A DNA stretch of 64,000 bases. Source: Saccharibacillus endophyticus. Lineage in GTDB: Bacteria > Bacillota > Bacilli > Paenibacillales > Paenibacillaceae. Position 1 is the stretch's first letter, and every line of letters starts with the position of its first letter. The position numbers were made by a program, and so were the translations under genes. The notes beneath the pieces were generated by a model, which did not search any database, had not been told where the DNA came from, and was given only the letters and a program-made list of their open reading frames with translations. Location of the stretch: contig NZ_JAAZWE010000002.1 in assembly GCF_013185185.1 (NCBI RefSeq), forward strand, positions 1-64,000. Direction: 5' to 3'. This document shows, in pieces, positions 1 to 9,394 of this stretch.

Positions 1-78
1 AAAACACCCCGCTCGACTTGCATGTATTAGGCATGCCGCCAGCGTTCGTCCTGAGCCAGGATCAAACTCTCCATTAAA
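1..78 (-). rRNA. rrs: 16S ribosomal RNA, 5' end (partial)
   Basis: The reverse strand reads the universal 16S start GAGAGTTTGATCCTGGCTCA, followed by the GACGAACGCTGGCGGC block and the start of V1. The mature 5' end is probably near position 78, by comparison with other Firmicutes (TTTA..GGAGAGTTTGATC). The gene runs off the left edge. A perfect small hairpin (TCGCGAA, loop CACT, TTCGCGA) lies at 80-97, just outside the mature end, where processing signals are usual. Confidence 0.97.
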
Positions 79-79
79 G

Positions 80-544
80 TCGCGAACACTTTCGCGACCG
101 CGTCTCGATTGCCTGACCCCTAAGGGCAAGAGCAATCGACTAAGCGATCCCTTCGGTCTTCGCTTTAAAAGAAAGCACCATGTGCTCGTTTAAAACGTTG
201 GCGAGAATTTTCATTCTCTATATTCTCTATCACGAACCGCCAAAAGATTTAAAACCTCTTCGCTTATCGCGGGAACTACAATTCTTATTGCCCGGTTGGG
301 GTTTAAGAATTTCGTTCCTGACTCACTTACTGTTCAGTTTTCAAGGAGCAAACCGTGTTTCTCGTTTCTGCCGTTCAGCGTTTCGCTCGAAGCAGCAACT
401 CTTATATATTAGCATGTTCGTTTTCGTTTTGCAAGTCTTTTTTGAAATCTTTTTTTCAGCTTCGTTTGAAGCTTCATTTTCGATCTCATGTTGACCCGCT
501 CACTTGTTCGAACCGCACCGGCGCTCTCTCAAGGCCGTCTACAG
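80..544 (-). other. 16S rRNA operon leader
   Basis: This gene-free stretch is the transcribed leader between the rRNA promoters and the 16S gene. Around 331-352 the reverse strand reads TGCTCCTTGAAAACTGAACA, which resembles the boxA-type antitermination/leader sequence common before Firmicute 16S genes. No protein gene is credible here: the short open frames lack ribosome binding sites and any recognisable product. Confidence 0.7.
406..434 (-). promoter_or_regulatory. rRNA operon promoter P2
   Basis: On the reverse strand TTGCAA (434-429), a 17-nt spacer and TAATAT (411-406) form a sigma-A promoter pointing at the 16S gene. Confidence 0.75.
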
Positions 545-573
545 ACTATACCACGCTCAAAGTTACATAGCAA
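545..573 (-). promoter_or_regulatory. rRNA operon promoter P1
   Basis: On the reverse strand TTGCTA (573-568), 17 nt and TATAGT (550-545) form a second sigma-A promoter, about 140 bp upstream of P2. Tandem promoters are usual for rRNA operons. Confidence 0.7.
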
Positions 574-789
574 GCAATTTCTATTTATCAAATTTACTTT
601 GCTACTATATCAGAATATTTACAAGTGTAAACCTATAATCGTTGCTTCCTACTTAGGTTATAATAATAAGAGGATTACAGTGGACAACATAAGAGCGCCT
701 AGTATAGTAATAATCCAATATCGTCCAAATTGAAACGCTTTCATTTTAATCCGTCTTATTTTCTCATATTTTGTTTAAAGGAGGCTCTC

Positions 790-1899
790 ATGTTTAGATC
801 CGATCGCTTTATGCGAACCAGCCTACATATCATTTTTGTTTTAATCATTCTATTTTTGCTTACTCAGATTCCCAGCATCATCGCACCGCTCAAAGCCGCT
901 TTCAGTTTAATCTTTTTTCCTATCGTGATGTCGCTTTTTCTTTATTACTTATTTAGGCCTATCATTCGGAAGCTGAACGATTGGCGTATCAAGCGTCCGT
1001 GGTCGATTTTAATGCTGTATGCAGTTGCGGTTGGGGTATTTGCAGGTTTTTCAATTTGGGTGTGGCCCATTCTGCGCTCGCAATTTCTGAACTTCAGCGA
1101 CAACCTCCCTCAACTCGCGCAGAACTTTTCCAGCCAGCTGCAATCGTTGATGCTTAAAGTTCAGGAACAAGAAATTTGGGGAACACGGATTAATGACATA
1201 GATGTAGGAATTGATATTCCGCAGCAGCTATCCGGTTATCTTGAAAATGTACTGAATTCAATCAGCAACTCGCTGACGAGCGCGTTGTCCACGGTAGCTT
1301 GGGTTTTCCTTGTGATCTCCACAGTTCCCATGATTCTTTACTTTATGCTGAAAGACGACCGTAAAGGATATGCTTTTTTACTCAAAGCGGCTCCTATGAA
1401 AATCCGCCCTACTTTCCGGACTATGGCCAAAGACATTGATGCAGCATTAAGCGGATTTATTGTCGGACGTGTTCTGCTTGCGGCTTGCGTAGGCGTTTTT
1501 GACTTGATCGGCTTCCTTATTGTAGGCGTTCCGTATCCGCTTCTGCTGGTGTTGTTCATTATTTTGACCGACATGATCCCTTATATCGGCGTATATCTCG
1601 GAGCCATTCCTGTTGTGATTGTCGGTTTCATCGATTCTCCGGCTTCTGTGATCTGGATTATTGTCGTCATCGTTCTGGGACAAATGCTGCGCAACAACTT
1701 ACTATCGCCGATGATTTATGGTTCTGCGTTGGATATCCATCCGCTAACTACGGTGTTTCTGCTCTTAAGCGGAGGTGCGATCGGCGGGTTCATTGCTATT
1801 TTGATCGTTATTCCTTCCTATATGGTTGTAAAGATCGTAGCGATTCATCTGTACCGATATTATCGGAGTTCAAAGTTAACGCGTCCGGATCTTCATTAA
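790..1899 (+). CDS. AI-2E family transporter (YtvI/PerM-like permease)
   Basis: A 369-residue polytopic membrane protein of the AI-2E/PerM exporter-like family (COG0628). Hydrophobic segments cluster at about residues 10-55, 75-95 and 180-205, then run almost continuously through the last 150 residues, where the family-typical DMIPYIGVYLGAIP region lies. Members are about 350-380 residues with roughly eight membrane spans; substrates are mostly unknown and the AI-2 name comes from E. coli TqsA. The start is the ATG at 790, with AAAGGAGG seven bases upstream; the in-frame ATG at 730 has no such site. It is monocistronic, divergent from the rRNA operon, and ends at a strong bidirectional terminator. 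Confidence 0.85.
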   Translation: MFRSDRFMRTSLHIIFVLIILFLLTQIPSIIAPLKAAFSLIFFPIVMSLFLYYLFRPIIRKLNDWRIKRPWSILMLYAVAVGVFAGFSIWVWPILRSQFLNFSDNLPQLAQNFSSQLQSLMLKVQEQEIWGTRINDIDVGIDIPQQLSGYLENVLNSISNSLTSALSTVAWVFLVISTVPMILYFMLKDDRKGYAFLLKAAPMKIRPTFRTMAKDIDAALSGFIVGRVLLAACVGVFDLIGFLIVGVPYPLLLVLFIILTDMIPYIGVYLGAIPVVIVGFIDSPASVIWIIVVIVLGQMLRNNLLSPMIYGSALDIHPLTTVFLLLSGGAIGGFIAILIVIPSYMVVKIVAIHLYRYYRSSKLTRPDLH

Positions 1900-1936
1900 A
1901 AGAGTACGATTACCCTTATCGGGCATATCCGCGCAC

Positions 1937-1980
1937 AAGAAGATCCCGTTCGACCGCGAGGTTCGAACGGGATCTTCTTT
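1937..1980. terminator. Bidirectional terminator
   Basis: A 17-bp perfect stem (AAGAAGATCCCGTTCGA with its complement) with a 9-nt loop lies between the convergent permease gene and odhB. A/T runs on both sides suit both strands. Confidence 0.85.
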
Positions 1981-2008
1981 ATTGCGCATTTGATTCGAAC
2001 ATCAAGTT

Positions 2009-3304
2009 TTAGCTCTCAATCAACAAGCTTTCCGGATCTTCCAGCAGTTCCTTCACTTTTACAAGGAATCTTACCGCTTCCGAGCCATCAATGATCCGGT
2101 GATCGTAAGAGAGGGCGATATACATCATTGGACGATTCTCCATACGCTCTGCATCGATCGCTACCGGGCGTAGTTGAATCTTGTGCATACCGAGAATACC
2201 GACTTGAGGCGCGTTCAGGATCGGCGTGGACAACAGTGAACCGAAGACGCCACCGTTTGTGATTGTAAATGTGCCGCCTTGCAGATCGGACAACGCCAAT
2301 TGGTTATCACGCGCTTTTGTAGCCAGTCCGGCGATCGATTTCTCGATTTCGGCGAAGCCCAGGCGATCCGCGTTACGAACGACCGGAACAACCAGGCCTT
2401 CTTTGGCAGATACGGCAATACCGATATCATAGAATTTTTTGTAAACCACTTCATCGCCGTCGATCTCCGCATTAACCGCCGGGAACGCTTTAAGCGCGCC
2501 AACGACTGCTTTAGTAAAGAACGACATGAAGCCGAGGTTTACATCGAATTTTTGCTTGAAGTTGTCTTTCCGACGTTTACGTACATCCAGGATCGCGGTC
2601 ATGTCGACTTCATTGAACGTCGTCAGCATGGCTGCATTATGCTGAGCTTCGACAAGGCGCGTCGCGATCGTCTGGCGGCGGCGTGACATGCGTTGGCGTT
2701 CGACCGGCTTCAGAGGGTCGATTGCCGCCGGTGCTTTCGGCGGAGCAGCCGGAGGCTGCGGCGCCGCTTGAGGTTGCGAGGTCGGAGCGCCTTCGGCGAA
2801 CGATTTGACGTCGCCGGAGTAGACACGACCGATAGGGTCCGCGCTCGGCACGCTGCCGAGCTCGACGCCGCGTTCGCGAGCGAGCTTGCGCGCAGCCGGC
2901 GAAGCTTTGGTGCCGGTGTCGCTGCTTTCCGCAGGAGGTGGGCTAACGGCCTCCGCGGCTTTCGGGCTTTCCGGCAGCGAAGCCGACGGAGCCGATGCTT
3001 CGGCCGCGGCAGCAGGACTTTCTTCGCCTTTCGGCGCGAAAGCCGTTCCTGTCGTCGAAGACGCGGCGTCTCCGGTACGGATACGGCCGATTACTTCGCC
3101 GACTTGAACCGTATCGCCTTCTTGACGCAAACGCGTCTCGATCAAACCGCTGGATTCTGCACTGACTTCCAGATTAACTTTATCCGTTTCCAGCTCCAAC
3201 AGCACGTCGCCTTGTTGAACAGCGTCGCCTTCCGCTACCGTCCAACGCAGAATCGTGCCTTCGGTAACGGACTCTCCCATTTCCGGTACTTTAATGTCGC
3301 TCAC
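2009..3304 (-). CDS. odhB: Dihydrolipoyllysine-residue succinyltransferase, E2 of 2-oxoglutarate dehydrogenase
   Basis: The E2 core of the 2-oxoglutarate dehydrogenase complex, which transfers succinyl from lipoyl-lysine to CoA in the TCA cycle. Of 431 residues, 1-77 form one lipoyl domain (lipoyl lysine in ETDKVN). An Ala/Pro/Glu/Ser-rich linker follows, then a peripheral-subunit binding domain near 130-165 ([12 protein letters not shown]), a second Pro/Ala linker, and the catalytic domain ending in SYDHRIIDG, the HxxxDG motif. The start is GTG at 3304, just 4 bp after the odhA stop, with GGGGAGG as its binding site, so the two genes form an operon. No lpd (E3) gene lies in the window; E3 is presumably shared with pyruvate dehydrogenase elsewhere. 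Confidence 0.95.
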   Translation of the reverse strand: MSDIKVPEMGESVTEGTILRWTVAEGDAVQQGDVLLELETDKVNLEVSAESSGLIETRLRQEGDTVQVGEVIGRIRTGDAASSTTGTAFAPKGEESPAAAAEASAPSASLPESPKAAEAVSPPPAESSDTGTKASPAARKLARERGVELGSVPSADPIGRVYSGDVKSFAEGAPTSQPQAAPQPPAAPPKAPAAIDPLKPVERQRMSRRRQTIATRLVEAQHNAAMLTTFNEVDMTAILDVRKRRKDNFKQKFDVNLGFMSFFTKAVVGALKAFPAVNAEIDGDEVVYKKFYDIGIAVSAKEGLVVPVVRNADRLGFAEIEKSIAGLATKARDNQLALSDLQGGTFTITNGGVFGSLLSTPILNAPQVGILGMHKIQLRPVAIDAERMENRPMMYIALSYDHRIIDGSEAVRFLVKVKELLEDPESLLIES

Positions 3305-3308
3305 GGCG

Positions 3309-6191
3309 TTACCTCCCCAAACTCATTTGATTTTTTTTCGACGTATTCTGATTCTGGCCAAGGGCCGTCTGAATGATCTTCTGCTGCTCAAAAGTATGGA
3401 TGTGTTGGTAACCGCTCGCCGGGCTGGAACGCTCCGGTCTGCCCGTGTAGCTCACTTCAACACCTTTCGATGCCACGGATCGAATGTTCGGATCGATGTA
3501 GCGCCATGCACCCATGTTATGCGGTTCTTCTTGGACCCAATAAATTTCTTGGAGATTCTCGAAGCGTTCCAGGAACTCGGAAACTTCGCGCGCAGGGAAA
3601 GGATAAAGCTGCTCGATTCTCAGAATGTGCAGCCAGCTCCAGTCGGCTTCGGTATCTTTTTCGATCGCGTCTTCCAACTCGACCGCGATCTTGCCGCTGC
3701 ACATCAGCACGCGAGTCACACGATCCGGAGCGTCGCCCAGTCCCGCTTGTTCGATGGTCGGTTTGAAGCTTCCGTCCGTGAAGTCGGAAGCCGATGAAGC
3801 CACGCGCGGATTACGGATCAAGCTCTTCGGCGACATCACCACAAGCGGCTTGGCATCTTCGCGGGTTGTCATCGCCGCTTGTCTACGCAGCAAGTGGAAA
3901 TACTGCGCCGCGCTGGTCAGGCTCACGACCGTACAGTTGTTTTCTCCGGCCAATTGCAGGTAACGCTCCAATCTTGCACTGGAGTGCTCCGGTCCCTGAC
4001 CTTCGTAACCGTGCGGCAGCAACATGATCAGACTCGACTTTTGCGCCCACTTGGAGCGTCCCGGCATGACGAACTGGTCAAGCAGAACTTGTCCGGCATT
4101 CGCGAAGTCGCCGTACTGCGCTTCCCAAATCACCATCGTCTGCGGCGAATATACATTGTAGCCGTATTCGAAACCGATAACGGAAGCCTCCGACAACGGG
4201 CTGTTGTGGATGGCGAACGAAGCGTTGGCTTCAGGCAGCTCATGCAACGGACAATAAGTCTCTCCCGTTTGCGAATCGTGCAGGACCAGGTTGCGGTGCG
4301 CGAAAGTCGCGCGTTCCACGTCCTGGCCGCTGATCCGAATCGGGGTTCCGTCCGAAAGGATGGTCGCAAAGGCCAGCGTCTCCGCTTGTCCCCAGTCTAC
4401 TTTTTCCCCATCGTCGAACGCGTTGGAACGACGCTGCAAAATGCGCTCCAACTTCGGATAGACGTTAAACGTCTCCGGACGCTTCAGCAGATTTTCGTTG
4501 ATCGAACGAAGCTTGTCCAATTCGACCGACGTTTTCACCGATTCCAAAGGCGTCTCGTCGATGCTGGAAGCGAACGGGAACGGGTTGCTTGCGCCCTGCT
4601 TGCCGTTTTTCATCTGTTCGTATTCTTCCTTGAATACAGCCACGATCTTTTCGCGCAGCTCTTCAAGGCCCCGCTCGCCAATCAAACCGCTTTTATGCAA
4701 TTTTTTTGAAAAAATAGTCGCAGCGGTATCATGGGCTCTGACCTTTTTATAGATCAGCGGTTGGGTCGTTTCCGGATCATCCGTCTCGTTATGACCGTAA
4801 CGGCGATAGCCGATCAGATCGATAACGAAGTCCTTTTTAAACGTCATGCGATACTCGCAGGCCAGACGAACGGCGGCAATGCAAGCTTCCGGATCGTCGG
4901 CATTAACGTGAACAATCGGAATTTCATAGCCTTTCGCCAAATCGCTTGCGTAATGCGTGGAACGGGAATCGCCGCTTTCGGTGGTAAAACCAAGCCGATT
5001 GTTGGCAATGATATGTACCGTTCCTCCGTTTTGATAGCCCGGAAGCTGGTTGAAGTTCAGTGTCTCTGCGACAACGCCTTCACCCGGGAAAGCCGCATCG
5101 CCGTGTACCAGAATCGACGCCGCGCTATTGGTGTTCTGCTTCGGATAGCCGGGCTGACTGCGGTCTTCTTGTGCCGCACGCGCAAAGCCTTCGACAACCG
5201 GATCTACGTATTCCAAGTGACTCGGGTTATTCGCAAGCGTCAGACGCGTTTTGCCTTCATCGCCGATCGCTCTTTTTTCGCCCAAATGGTACTTCACGTC
5301 CCCGGTCCAGCCGAAATTGATCCCCATGGAGCCTTCGGAAGGCATCAGGTCTTTGTTCGGCGCATGGTGAAACTCGGAGAAAATTCGACCGTACGGTTTG
5401 CCGAGCACGTGCGCCAGCACGTTCAGACGTCCGCGGTGAGCCATGCCCATCAGAACATGTTCCGCTCCCGCTTTGGAAAACCCGCGTACAAGTTCATCCA
5501 TTACGGGTACCAGCATATCGATCCCTTCAATGGAGAAACGCTTTTGCCCGACGAATGTGCGATGCAGGAATTCCTCGAATTGCTCGACCTGTACGAGGCG
5601 TTCCAGCAGTGCCGTACGTTCTTCCGGCGTCAATCCGCCATTAGCCGTTTGCAGCTCGGCACGTTGATTCAGCCAATCGCGTTCTTTTTCGTCATGCACG
5701 TGCGAAAATTCGTAAGCGGTCGTTCCGGTGTAAACTTCCCGCAACCTGCGAATCGCGTCCAATCCCGTCACGACGCCTTCCGGCGCTTCTTCCCAAATCA
5801 ACGATGCCGGAAGCGATGCGAGATCCTGCTCCGACAAACCGACTTCTTTCGGCTCCAGGAACGACACCTGAGGCTGTTCATCCAATCCGATCGGATCGAT
5901 GTCGGCGGCCAAATGCCCGTAGGTACGGATATTCCATACCAGCTTGCTTGCTGCAACCGCTTTCTTTAATGATTGCGAATCAAGGGCCGTTCCTCCCGAT
6001 TCGAAAGAAGCCGGGACATTCGAAGCGCGATACTGCGGCGGGGCGCCGAAGCGTTCGAATAACTCCCGATAGGAAGCTTCTACCGATGCCGGATCCTCCT
6101 GATATCGCTCATATTGCTCCTGTACGTATCCTAGGTTCGGACCGTAATACTTTTCCCATGGCTCATGCGCGCTCGAAATTTGTTTCGTCAT
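3309..6191 (-). CDS. odhA: 2-oxoglutarate dehydrogenase E1 component
   Basis: The thiamine-diphosphate-dependent E1 that decarboxylates 2-oxoglutarate and hands succinyl to OdhB. About 960 residues is usual for the family. Recognisable stretches include the N-terminal [14 protein letters not shown] segment, the [12 protein letters not shown] block, [17 protein letters not shown], and the ThDP-binding [11 protein letters not shown]. The ATG at 6191 is preferred, nine bases after GGAGG; an in-frame GTG at 6200 abuts the binding site. A sigma-A promoter lies about 90 bp upstream. The gene is the first of an odhAB operon. Confidence 0.95.
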   Translation of the reverse strand: MTKQISSAHEPWEKYYGPNLGYVQEQYERYQEDPASVEASYRELFERFGAPPQYRASNVPASFESGGTALDSQSLKKAVAASKLVWNIRTYGHLAADIDPIGLDEQPQVSFLEPKEVGLSEQDLASLPASLIWEEAPEGVVTGLDAIRRLREVYTGTTAYEFSHVHDEKERDWLNQRAELQTANGGLTPEERTALLERLVQVEQFEEFLHRTFVGQKRFSIEGIDMLVPVMDELVRGFSKAGAEHVLMGMAHRGRLNVLAHVLGKPYGRIFSEFHHAPNKDLMPSEGSMGINFGWTGDVKYHLGEKRAIGDEGKTRLTLANNPSHLEYVDPVVEGFARAAQEDRSQPGYPKQNTNSAASILVHGDAAFPGEGVVAETLNFNQLPGYQNGGTVHIIANNRLGFTTESGDSRSTHYASDLAKGYEIPIVHVNADDPEACIAAVRLACEYRMTFKKDFVIDLIGYRRYGHNETDDPETTQPLIYKKVRAHDTAATIFSKKLHKSGLIGERGLEELREKIVAVFKEEYEQMKNGKQGASNPFPFASSIDETPLESVKTSVELDKLRSINENLLKRPETFNVYPKLERILQRRSNAFDDGEKVDWGQAETLAFATILSDGTPIRISGQDVERATFAHRNLVLHDSQTGETYCPLHELPEANASFAIHNSPLSEASVIGFEYGYNVYSPQTMVIWEAQYGDFANAGQVLLDQFVMPGRSKWAQKSSLIMLLPHGYEGQGPEHSSARLERYLQLAGENNCTVVSLTSAAQYFHLLRRQAAMTTREDAKPLVVMSPKSLIRNPRVASSASDFTDGSFKPTIEQAGLGDAPDRVTRVLMCSGKIAVELEDAIEKDTEADWSWLHILRIEQLYPFPAREVSEFLERFENLQEIYWVQEEPHNMGAWRYIDPNIRSVASKGVEVSYTGRPERSSPASGYQHIHTFEQQKIIQTALGQNQNTSKKNQMSLGR

Positions 6192-6278
6192 CGCTGCCAC
6201 CCTCCGTCTTGTGTTTGCAAAAGCCGATTCCAGTTGAGTAGTTTTTTACAAATTGGTGAACAAAGCGTTTACTTCTCG

Positions 6279-6307
6279 ATTGTACCCCTTTTTGCTAGCG
6301 AGTTCAA
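6279..6307 (-). promoter_or_regulatory. odhAB promoter
   Basis: On the reverse strand TTGAAC (6307-6302), a 17-nt spacer and TACAAT (6284-6279) precede odhA by about 90 bp. Confidence 0.65.
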
Positions 6308-6459
6308 TTTATTCGGCACGTTACTTGCTAAATTTTTAACTGACCTTACAGCCACGTGTAAGCGTTCGCTTTTCCCAGATTGGATCGACGCTGCGGTCAC
6401 TCGTGAAACCGCCCGGTCGATTCCTTTTTTTTACAATTCGAAAAGAGTTTCGCCCTGCT

Positions 6460-7332
6460 TTATTTCTTCGTCTTCGAGTTTTTGCTTTTCTTGCTGTTTC
6501 CGGCCTCTTTATCCCGTTCATCGTACAGTTCGGGCAGAAGGTTTTGCAATTCGGGAACCGGAGGCGGAAATTCAAGATCAAGCTTTTCCAAAGTATCCAC
6601 CGCTATACGAAGCACAGCCAGATCACGCATCGCTCGATCGTCGGCAGGCACGACGTGCCATGGCAGATCGGAGCTCGCGCATTCGGTCAAAACATCTTCG
6701 TAGCAGGCCTGGTATTTGTCCCAGTGCTTGCGTTCTGCCAGATCGCTGGGATCGAACTTCCAGTTTTTGTTCGGATTTTCGATACGGGCAATCAACTTAT
6801 CCAATTGGAAGCCTTTCGAAATATGCAAAAAGATTTTAACGACGACGATCCCGTTTTCCGTCAGCATGTTCTCGAAATCGTTAATTTGCGCGAAACGCTT
6901 CTTTGCTTTCTTATCCTCGATGGTACCGTGAACGCGAGAAATGAGTACATCTTCATAGTAGGAACGATTGAATGCCGCAATATAGCCGCGTCCCGGGACA
7001 TGCCGATGCGCACGCCAAAGATAATCATGCTCCATTTCTTCGTCCGTCGGCGCTTTGAAGCTATGCGTAAGCACGCCTTGCGGATTCACTTCGGAAAAGA
7101 CATGGTTGATCGTTCCGTCTTTCCCGCTGCAATCCATCCCTTGAAAAACAAACAGCACCGCATGGCTCCGGGAAGCGAACAGTTTTTCTTGCAGGTGTTC
7201 CAGTTTGCGGTTCAGTTTCTTCTTTCGGTGAGCGATTTCGGTCTCATCAGGCCGGTCTTCCGTAGGATAAGCAGTAGCGATCTGATCCAGGCGAACCTTT
7301 TCTCCGGTGCATAGCTGCGTCTTTATCTTCAT
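6460..7332 (-). CDS. Polyphosphate kinase 2 family protein
   Basis: A 290-residue PPK2-family kinase. The family moves phosphate between polyphosphate and nucleotides, or AMP/ADP in some classes; the class cannot be fixed from the sequence alone. The Walker A motif is GMDCSGKDG (about residues 64-72). The lid/Walker B region includes FNRSYYEDVLISRVHG, and the C-terminal part carries the family block ending in the WHVVPADDRAMRDLAV stretch. The extreme C terminus is Lys/Ser-rich. The start is ATG at 7332 with AAGGAG upstream. It has no operon partner. A 10-bp inverted repeat about 40-85 bp upstream may be an operator or leader hairpin. Confidence 0.9.
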   Translation of the reverse strand: MKIKTQLCTGEKVRLDQIATAYPTEDRPDETEIAHRKKKLNRKLEHLQEKLFASRSHAVLFVFQGMDCSGKDGTINHVFSEVNPQGVLTHSFKAPTDEEMEHDYLWRAHRHVPGRGYIAAFNRSYYEDVLISRVHGTIEDKKAKKRFAQINDFENMLTENGIVVVKIFLHISKGFQLDKLIARIENPNKNWKFDPSDLAERKHWDKYQACYEDVLTECASSDLPWHVVPADDRAMRDLAVLRIAVDTLEKLDLEFPPPVPELQNLLPELYDERDKEAGNSKKSKNSKTKK

Positions 7333-7371
7333 TGGTTTATGTCACTCCTTCGCAAGGATCCGTTGTAACAA

Positions 7372-7417
7372 GTACGTTGACTGCGTTCGATTCATAAATT
7401 TAAGGCGGTCAACGTAC
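7372..7417. repeat. Inverted repeat upstream of the PPK2 gene
   Basis: GTACGTTGAC (7372-7381) and GTCAACGTAC (7408-7417) are perfect 10-bp inverted arms separated by 26 nt. They sit in the otherwise empty stretch between the PPK2 gene and the next gene, where little else is visible. They could be a paired operator or an mRNA hairpin. Confidence 0.5.
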
Positions 7418-7622
7418 ACAGGTAGCATACTCCTTTTATCAATACCCGTTTTTAGGCATTTTGCCGCCATGTTTACAAACAAAGATGCGAAGAACAGAAA
7501 AAGAGCATCGGATTTTCAAAGCATCGTTTCAAAAAAAAGCCCCGTGGTAATAATTGCTCAGATCGTTATCAAGGATTATACAAAAAGTGGAAAACGAAAA
7601 TTATAGAGAAGGAGATCCGGTC

Positions 7623-7943
7623 ATGTTCTTAAAACGAAATTGCCTCTGTGGTTCTTGCTTCCAGACTTTTGAATGTACCGGAGCCTTCAGCCCCGACAGC
7701 GACCGCTATATCAAAGGTGCTGTAGCGTGGATGAAGATCGTCGCCCGAGAACCGGGACGTTTGCTTATGGAAGGTCATACTTTATGCACGTATTGTTCGA
7801 ACCCGCATCAATTTCTGGTCGAATACGATTGCGTAAAAGATCAATATAATGAAGCTTCCGATTTGAACCCGAGTCAGCCGTTCATCCCTCACTCTTCTGA
7901 AAGAACCCAATCAAGGCGTCCAAGCCCTTCATTCGGATTTTGA
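7623..7943 (+). CDS. Small cysteine-rich hypothetical protein
   Basis: A 106-residue protein I do not recognise. It has seven cysteines, with CxxC pairs at residues 9/12 and 55/58 plus C7, C18 and C70, a pattern that suggests a small zinc ribbon or other metal site. The C-terminal 30 residues are Pro/Ser-rich and probably disordered. The ATG at 7623 is supported by GAAGGAG about nine bases upstream; an earlier in-frame ATG lacks a site. A weak stem (AAAAAACG/CGTTTTTT) follows at 7982-8012 and may be a terminator. It is probably monocistronic. Confidence 0.6.
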   Translation: MFLKRNCLCGSCFQTFECTGAFSPDSDRYIKGAVAWMKIVAREPGRLLMEGHTLCTYCSNPHQFLVEYDCVKDQYNEASDLNPSQPFIPHSSERTQSRRPSPSFGF

Positions 7944-8021
7944 CGGATGCGCGCAACTCCAAGCCAATAAATACGGGCAAGTAAAAAAACGGACTCAACG
8001 TTCGTTTTTTTATTGAATTGT

Positions 8022-8050
8022 TTGCATATTTATTCTATTCATTGTATATT
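8022..8050 (+). promoter_or_regulatory. carA promoter
   Basis: TTGCAT (8022-8027), a 17-nt spacer and TATATT (8045-8050) form a sigma-A promoter about 100 bp before carA. Two ARG-box-like sequences overlap its -35 and -10 elements. Confidence 0.7.
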
Positions 8051-8056
8051 TAATTA
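8023..8056 (+). promoter_or_regulatory. Candidate ArgR operator (two ARG-box-like sites)
   Basis: TGCATATTTATTCT (8023-8036) and TGTATATTTAATTA (8043-8056) resemble the ARG-box core TGnATwwwwATnCA, the first with one mismatch and the second with more. Their start-to-start distance is 20 bp, close to the two-turn spacing of paired ArgR/AhrC boxes. They cover both promoter hexamers of carA, a typical repressor position. The A+T richness of the region makes chance resemblance possible. Confidence 0.45.
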
Positions 8057-8153
8057 AACAAAATTTGAAGAGCCCCATGCCTGCCTGACACTTGTCAACA
8101 ACGGCGAAAGGCCTTACGCATACAAACAAGCGCAGCCCAGGGAGGGAACGACG

Positions 8154-9380
8154 ATGAAAGCCAGATTAATATTGGAAGACGGGACATTATTCACGGGAAT
8201 TTCATTCGGCAGCGATAAACAGATGACCGGTGAAGTCGTCTTTAATACAGGGATTACAGGTTACCAGGAGGTCCTATCCGACCCTTCTTATTGCGGGCAA
8301 ATCGTGACGATGACTCAACCGCTAATCGGGAACTACGGAATTAACCGCGAGGACTTTGAAGCCATTCGCCCTTGGATTCATGGGTTTGCGGTACGTCGTC
8401 ACGAGACGGCACCCAGCAATTGGCGTTCCGAATACGACCTCGGTACCTTATTGAAGGAATACGATATTCCGGGCATTTCCGATATCGACACGCGGATGTT
8501 GACTCGCCGTTTGCGGAACAGGGGGACGCTGCGAGGACTGATCACGACGGGATCGGCCAGCACGGAAGAACTGTTGGAACAGTTGAAGGCTACCGCGACG
8601 CTACATGATCAGGTGAACCAAGTATCGACGCCGCGCGCCTATCGTGTGCCGGGCAACAAACAACGCGTCGTGGTCATCGATTATGGCAGCAAATCGGGCA
8701 TTGTGCGCGAATTAGGCGATCGGGGTTGTGACGTGATCGTTGTCCCCCATACATCGAGCGCTGAAGAAATTAATCGTCATAATCCGGACGGAGTGCTGCT
8801 ATCCAATGGTCCTGGAGATCCAAAAGACGTACCGCAAGCGATCCAGACCGTTCGCGAGCTGATCGGTCAGCTTCCGTTATTCGGCATTTGTTTGGGTCAT
8901 CAATTATTCGCTCTGGCTTCAGGCGCGGATACGACGAAACTCAAATTCGGTCATCGCGGTTCGAATCATCCGGTCAAGGAAGTAGCTTCAGGACGTTGCC
9001 TGATCACTTCGCAAAACCATAGCTATTCCGTATTGGAAGAAACTTTAGACGATACGGATCTTGAAATTACGCATATCAATAACAATGACGGAAGCGTAGA
9101 AGGACTTAAACATAAGAGCGCTCCTGCTTTTTCCGTACAGTTCCATCCTGAAGCCGCACCAGGACCTACGGACAGCAATCGCCTGTTTGACGAGTTCTTG
9201 CAAATGATTGATGAATTCAAAGCAAGTCGCGCACCCTTTGTCTCCTCGACGACGAAGTCGCGAGAAGCCGCTTCCATGACAGGTGCACGCACGGTTGCTT
9301 CCCATCAACAGGCAAAACGCCAAGAAGCGGACGTCGCGACTCCTCCTATGGAGAAAGTGCTCGCTCCGTCCGCGTTTTGA
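8154..9380 (+). CDS. carA: Carbamoyl-phosphate synthase small (glutamine amidotransferase) subunit
   Basis: The glutaminase subunit of carbamoyl-phosphate synthase, which feeds ammonia to CarB for arginine and pyrimidine synthesis. The N-terminal CPSase small-chain domain (residues 1-150) has the FNTGITGYQEVLSDPSY block. The class I amidotransferase domain carries the nucleophile in GICLGHQL and the His-Glu pair in QFHPEAAPGP. At 408 residues it exceeds the usual 360-385 because of a polar C-terminal tail after DEFLQMID. No carB follows: the next gene, rsgA, converges after 14 bp with no terminator between. The start is ATG at 8154 behind GGGAGG. Candidate ArgR boxes suggest this is the arginine-regulated copy. 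Confidence 0.93.
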   Translation: MKARLILEDGTLFTGISFGSDKQMTGEVVFNTGITGYQEVLSDPSYCGQIVTMTQPLIGNYGINREDFEAIRPWIHGFAVRRHETAPSNWRSEYDLGTLLKEYDIPGISDIDTRMLTRRLRNRGTLRGLITTGSASTEELLEQLKATATLHDQVNQVSTPRAYRVPGNKQRVVVIDYGSKSGIVRELGDRGCDVIVVPHTSSAEEINRHNPDGVLLSNGPGDPKDVPQAIQTVRELIGQLPLFGICLGHQLFALASGADTTKLKFGHRGSNHPVKEVASGRCLITSQNHSYSVLEETLDDTDLEITHINNNDGSVEGLKHKSAPAFSVQFHPEAAPGPTDSNRLFDEFLQMIDEFKASRAPFVSSTTKSREAASMTGARTVASHQQAKRQEADVATPPMEKVLAPSAF

Positions 9381-9394
9381 CTCAAGATTTAGAA

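Noticed and set aside
180..733. Short open frames in the 16S leader region
   Set aside because: They have no ribosome binding sites or protein-like composition, and lie over rRNA promoters and leader on the other strand.
4731..5969. A 412-codon open frame opposite odhA
   Set aside because: Antisense shadow of a clearly recognised gene.
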